Of a stretch of 23,573 nt of DNA, positions 19,989 through 23,573 are shown piece by piece. Source of the stretch: Chalciporus piperatus (lineage: Eukaryota; Basidiomycota; Agaricomycetes; Boletales; Boletaceae); NCBI GenBank assembly GCA_038093975.1, contig JBBPTG010000330.1, forward strand, positions 1 through 23,573, given 5' to 3'. The notes under the pieces are model-generated. The model saw nothing but the letters and a program-made list of their open reading frames with translations, was not told the DNA's origin and made no database searches. Made by a program: the position numbers and the translations under genes. Each line of letters begins with the position of its first letter. Position 1 is the stretch's first letter.

Positions 19989-20430
19989 TCAGCGCCGTGT
20001 ACCATTATCAGCGCCGCAAGGCACGCCACTGAGGTCGGAAATTGAGTTTTGGTTTTCTGTTTCAGAGACAGCCGAGTCCGAGTCCTCGTATCCATCCAAG
20101 GAGTAGGTTTCTCGTGAGTCAGTGGGCGTGGTGGTGAGAACGGTATAGATTGAGTGGGGCTTGCGTGTCTTCGTCCCGTCAAAGCTAAGTGTAAGGAGCG
20201 ACTTGGGCTTTTTGACTGGAACGTAAGCAGCCTCCTTCGGGATGTAGTCACTGAAGGTACTTGACTATGTTGAATGATAACCTGGATTCAGTGCATTGAC
20301 GGGTGCCTTCCACTCCGGTTGATCAAGTATGGTTGGAACCAGACACGAACACAGATAAGCTTGAAAAGAGCACGGTCCACCTCTTTCTGCATGTCCTGGC
20401 GAGCCGACTCACCACCACCGTGACCCTGAT
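19989..20430 (-). pseudogene. hAT-type (DUF659, ricesleeper-like) transposase relic
   Basis: Read on the minus strand, the first frame gives SARQDMQKEVDRALFKLICVR (about 20415-20352). A one-base loss shifts the frame to LVPTILDQPEWKAPVNALNP and GYHST, then a TAG at 20265-20267. The same frame resumes with SSTFSDYIPKEAAYV and LLTLSFDGTKTRKPHSIYTV, followed by ETYSLDGYEDSDS, and ends at a TGA near 19989. This is the DUF659 part of hAT-family transposase-like proteins: the 'LxVPxxLxxPEW..LNPxY', 'IPxExAYVR' and 'FDGxSTRxxxSIYTxH' regions. The zinc-finger N-terminus and the C-terminal dimerisation domain are not present. Shift plus stop mean it is dead. Recognition is from motif order, not a search. 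Confidence 0.65.
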
Positions 20431-20703
20431 ATGACGTCGAAATGAGAACGATTCAATGGTTACATCGCAAACGATGCAATTCGCGCGACGCACGTTCCGA
20501 GCTGCAGCTAAAGGTGGTGACTGAGAGGAGTAAGAAAATAAAGTGGCAACTGGACCAGCAGTCTCAAAATTCGCAATTTTTTTTCGCTACGCAAAACACG
20601 AAGGAACTCGGTGCTGAAATATCTCGCTCGCAGAACATTCTGAGATATTAGTGAGATTAGCGATATTGTAGTATTGTGTCAGAAATGAATAAAAAAGACG
20701 ACA
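20421..20703 (-). repeat. Conserved 3' flank of kinase-like copy C
   Basis: This segment matches the copy A 3' flank over its whole length. Shared blocks include CCTGATATGACGTC, ACGATGCAATTCGCGCGACG, CAGCTAAAGGTGGTGACTGA, AACTCGGTGCTGAAATATCT and AGTATTGTGTCAGAAATGAA. It is the longest preserved version of the flank among the minus-strand copies. Confidence 0.7.
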
Positions 20704-22371
20704 TCATTGCTTCGGCGTCCAGCGACAAACAAGGCGAGCGCCATTTCTGATTGCCCTCACACAAGTGCGACCAGCATCCACATCACATATCCGTCGTAAC
20801 ACCTGCGTCGACCGAGGTAACGGAGGGTTCCGATACAACGACCATGCTTCGATGAATTTCGGATCGAGTCTCGCCCATCGATCATATTGCTCTGGTTCAA
20901 GTCCAGCATAGTCATCCAGTGGCGGAGGTTGAGAACGGAGAATTTCTTCTGAAACAGATGGTTTGACGTGCTCGTCAAAGAATCGGAGGGCATCCAATGC
21001 CGTAAATCGTGTTGCCAGGTCCCGAGTGATCATACGATCCAGGAATGGTGCCAACATCGGAACCACACAGGAACACCACTAAATCAACACAATCATGGAG
21101 AGGTTAGTTACAGAAACAAAACAGACAAGAAGTTCCCACCTGAAAACGTTGACAAAAGAAAAAGCCAAGCGACCCGACATCGAACACAAACGGGTCGTAG
21201 TCGATTTCGCCTTGGCTAGCGTCCTCTGCTCTTGAACACGGATAGACGAACGACTCCTTTGCAGATCGTCGTCTTTCGGCAGGCTTGGAATCTAATGGAA
21301 AGATAGCACCGTGGTCGAAATCTATCCAAGCATAAGTCAACAAATTTTGGCCCCTCAAGCTTAGCCGCAGTGGATTTTCGCCCGGAACGTGAGCTTGGTC
21401 CGAAAAGTGGTTGACGAGCATGTTTGTTTCCTTGATGTCCTACTCAGGACTGTGAGAGAAGCATCCAAGCTAGCTGGATAGAAACTCGCTCTATGGACAA
21501 TGAGGTTCTTATGAAGAACAGAAAGACCCTAACAACGATAAAACAAACGATTGCTAGCGTTGAGGAGAAAAACACACCTTCAGAAGGCAGCGCATAAGGT
21601 GCAGGATCTCGCCAATGCTCTCGTATTCGGGCATAAGAATGCATCGCCCCCATCTAGAATACTTCTGTCAGTTGTCTCTACAACGATGATAACTTGAATG
21701 GAAGTCGCATAACCTTGGCATGACAACGAACCAAAGTCCATCATAGAGTTCCAGGAAGTCGAGCGGAGGTATCACACACCCGAACTCTTCAGGATCTGAC
21801 GTGTACAGACTGGCTTCGTTGCGGAGACGGTGAAAGACCTGATATTCGACCGAGCCTTCAGCAACAAGCTTCATTGCGATATGCCTTTGCTCGGAGTCCT
21901 GTGCGAATACAACTTGATCCTGTGGCAGACTCGGAATTGAACCGGATTACAATGCAACATGCTCAACTGAGAAACGTACCGCTGGGCCAGTACGAAGGGG
22001 GTGCGCCTGGCCTTGTACAAACTCTAGCAGAGTTGGATCGCCACCAAAATTGCTGTATGGTAGCTGTATCCGCGGTGGCGTTCCAAACAGATCGTAATTG
22101 TACGGGAAATGAGGGTAGGTATACTGGACATATTCCGCGTTGGTCTGCGTGCTTTTCTCATAAGAAAAGTGATTCAGGAAATATCCGCGTTGTTCAAACC
22201 ACGGTCTCATCCCTTGCAACTTTGCGAAGGTAACAAGGACGGCCTCTTCAGTTAGAGGCTTGAAGTCGCTGAGCTTGACGTAAGGGAGTACGACTCAGGC
22301 CCACACTCAAGTTTGGTGGGAGGGAAGAACTGACTTACCTGGAGTTTGGAACCGTCTTCTAGGGCACCCAT
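20704..22371 (-). CDS. Divergent protein kinase-like protein, copy C, 440 aa if a GC donor is used (possible pseudogene)
   Basis: The gene runs from ATG 22371 to the stop at 20704, with the same seven exons as copy A (last exon 21078-20704, sixth 21439-21140). It keeps the lysine motif (HIAMKLV), HRD, IDFDHG and FDVGSLGFFF. Last-exon features (DVDAGRTCV, VSEEILRSQ) group it with copy A. The donor after VHR, which is GTCAGT in A and B, reads GCGAGT here (about 21489-21484). Splicing depends on this weak GC donor. Reading through instead ends after about a dozen codons (SIQLAWMLLSQS), before the catalytic aspartate. It is therefore either expressed through a GC-AG intron or recently disabled. 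No frameshift was found in the exons examined. Confidence 0.7.
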
Positions 22372-22915
22372 TGTAACGAGGGAGTGTGTATTGGTCCTCG
22401 AAAGAGTCGCAAATGGCCCGGGTGTGCGGCCAAATTATGGAAATTACTAACGAGTCGGTGCCACTTTTTGCCACCCGCGCCCACAACAGGATTTGCCACT
22501 TCGGTCACTTACAGTTCAAGTTATCGATTATCAGTGGCAATATCACAGGTGTTCTTAAGCAGCTATCCCACCTTCAAGTTGCCCGGACCAACTTTGACAC
22601 CGTACGCGATGCACGTGGATGCCACTCATGGAGCGAGCGGATATAACTTAGACTACGCCGCGAAAGACTCGTCAGGTTGGCACTAGTCTCCCAAACCCAG
22701 ACTCTCGATGAGCAGAAGACAGTCGTTCTGTTCTACCGAGACGTTGGCACGCTGCCAGTCAAGTCATACATACTAGTCGAAAGCGCGATGATACTCAGCT
22801 TTGAGGACACTAGCGATGGTAGGGCGTAACGCGATCTAACGCGATATCATCCAATCAGAGTTTGACGGTTTAGACATGGCCAATAAGGTCGGTTACGACT
22901 CAACTGCTACCTTCA
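22372..22915 (-). repeat. Duplicated upstream flank of kinase-like copy C
   Basis: The partner of 18583-19110, ending with the same GACTCAACTGCTACC block. It is followed at once by the 3' flank of copy D (TTCAGCTAAAGTTGGTGACT). The 1.3-kb spacer seen between B and C is missing here. Confidence 0.75.
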
Positions 22916-23115
22916 GCTAAAGTTGGTGACTGAGATGAGTAAGAAAAGAAAGTGGTAATAGTATCAGAGAGGTGTTGGACCAGCGTCTCAAAACTCGTAA
23001 TGATTCTCGCTATGATGATCTCAATGCCTGACTCGAGCGATGCGACGCGATACGCGGTTCGCAGATATTAGTGATATTGTAGTATTGTGTCAGGAATAAT
23101 TCAAAAAAGACGACG
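22916..23115 (-). repeat. Conserved 3' flank of kinase-like copy D
   Basis: This segment contains AGCTAAAGTTGGTGACTGAG, GAAAGTGGTAATAGTATCAG, GCAGATATTAGTGATATTG and AGTATTGTGTCAGGAAT, as in the other copies. The middle part resembles the copy A version (GAGACTGCTGG/CTTTGCGAG region reversed), although A and D differ in their last exons. Confidence 0.65.
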
Positions 23116-23573
23116 TCATTGCTTCGGCATCCAGCCACGAGCAAGGCGAGCGCCCTTTCGGATTGCCCTCACACAAGTGCGGCCAGCTTCAGTATCACAT
23201 ATCTGTCGTAACATTTGCGTCGACCGAGGTATCGGTGGATTCCGATACGACGACCATGCTTCGACGAATTTCGGATCGAGTCCCGCCCATCGATCAAATT
23301 TCTCTGGTTCGGCATACTCGTCCACCGTCGGAGGTGGAGAACGGAGCAGTTCTTCTGAGATGGATGGTCGGACATGCTCGTCAAAGAATCGGAGGGCATC
23401 TGATGCTGTAAATCGTGTTGCCAGGTCTCGGGTGATCATACGATCCAGGAATGGTGCCAACATCGGGACCACGCGGGAACACCACTAAATCAACACAATC
23501 ACGCATGAGGTTACGAAAGCAAGACAAAGAGGAGGTTCCCACCTGAAAATACTGACAAAAGAAAAAGCCGAGC
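23116..23573 (-). CDS. Divergent protein kinase-like protein, copy D, partial (C-terminal end only)
   Basis: The last exon (23484-23116, 369 nt) and the end of the penultimate exon (from 23543 to the window edge, encoding the LGFFFCQYFQ end) are present. The 5' part lies outside the window. The last exon has the same length as in copy B and is nearly identical to it (VDEYAEPEKFDRWAGLDPKF, DTEAGRTCVRAIRKGARL), so B and D are sister copies. The intron borders GTGGGA and TTTAG match the other copies. Motifs in view are APFLDRMITRDLATRFTA and the family-specific tail; the kinase catalytic residues are not in view. Confidence 0.8.

Overview
The window looks like nuclear DNA of a filamentous basidiomycete, most likely Agaricomycetes. 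Genes are split by many introns of about 48-65 nt with GT(or GC)-AG borders. The encoded proteins include tyrosine-kinase-like (TKL) kinases with an HGDL catalytic loop, a divergent multicopy kinase family, WD40 and hAT/DUF659 transposase relics, and a fungal calcineurin A. A Cantharellales/Ceratobasidiaceae source is plausible, but that is inference only. All exon models were assembled by hand from reading frames and splice motifs. No database search was run.

Layout. (1) Positions 1-3030 are almost entirely repeats. Two arms of degenerate GACTGGATTACTGGA-type repeats lie in inverted orientation (1-345 and about 2110-3025). They enclose a GC-rich array of about 145-bp units (490-1345) and an AT/pyrimidine-rich array of about 70-bp units (1425-2060). 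This architecture resembles a foldback (long-inverted-repeat) element. (2) 3053-4021 (+) is a TKL kinase missing its 5' exons exactly where the repeat arm ends. A WD40 relic follows (4153-4482). (3) 5629-7091 (-) is a complete paralogue of that kinase. Directly upstream on the same strand is a PHD-finger gene (7093-7813) whose last exon can be spliced in frame into the kinase. (4) 8002-9296 (-) is a complete five-exon zinc-independent MDR oxidoreductase.

(5) A divergent kinase-like family occurs four times: A (+, 9778-11454), B (-, 16921-18582), C (-, 20704-22371) and D (-, 23116 to beyond the window edge). A and B lie in opposite orientation around a 5-kb block. That block holds an unknown 263-aa gene (11855-12695), a small helical protein (12911-13280, -) and a complete 12-exon calcineurin catalytic subunit (13640-16065, 605 aa). 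B, C and D are head-to-tail. B and C share about 500 bp of upstream flank, and all copies share a 3' flank of about 200 bp. The extra 1.3 kb between B and C contains a decayed hAT/DUF659 transposase.

Functionally, the calcineurin gene is the one clear housekeeping anchor. The kinases, WD40 and transposase fragments and satellite-like arrays are the accessory, fast-changing part. The most interesting points are the foldback-like repeat abutting a decapitated kinase, the possible PHD-kinase chimera, and the segmental amplification of a kinase family that reads DFD where DFG is expected.
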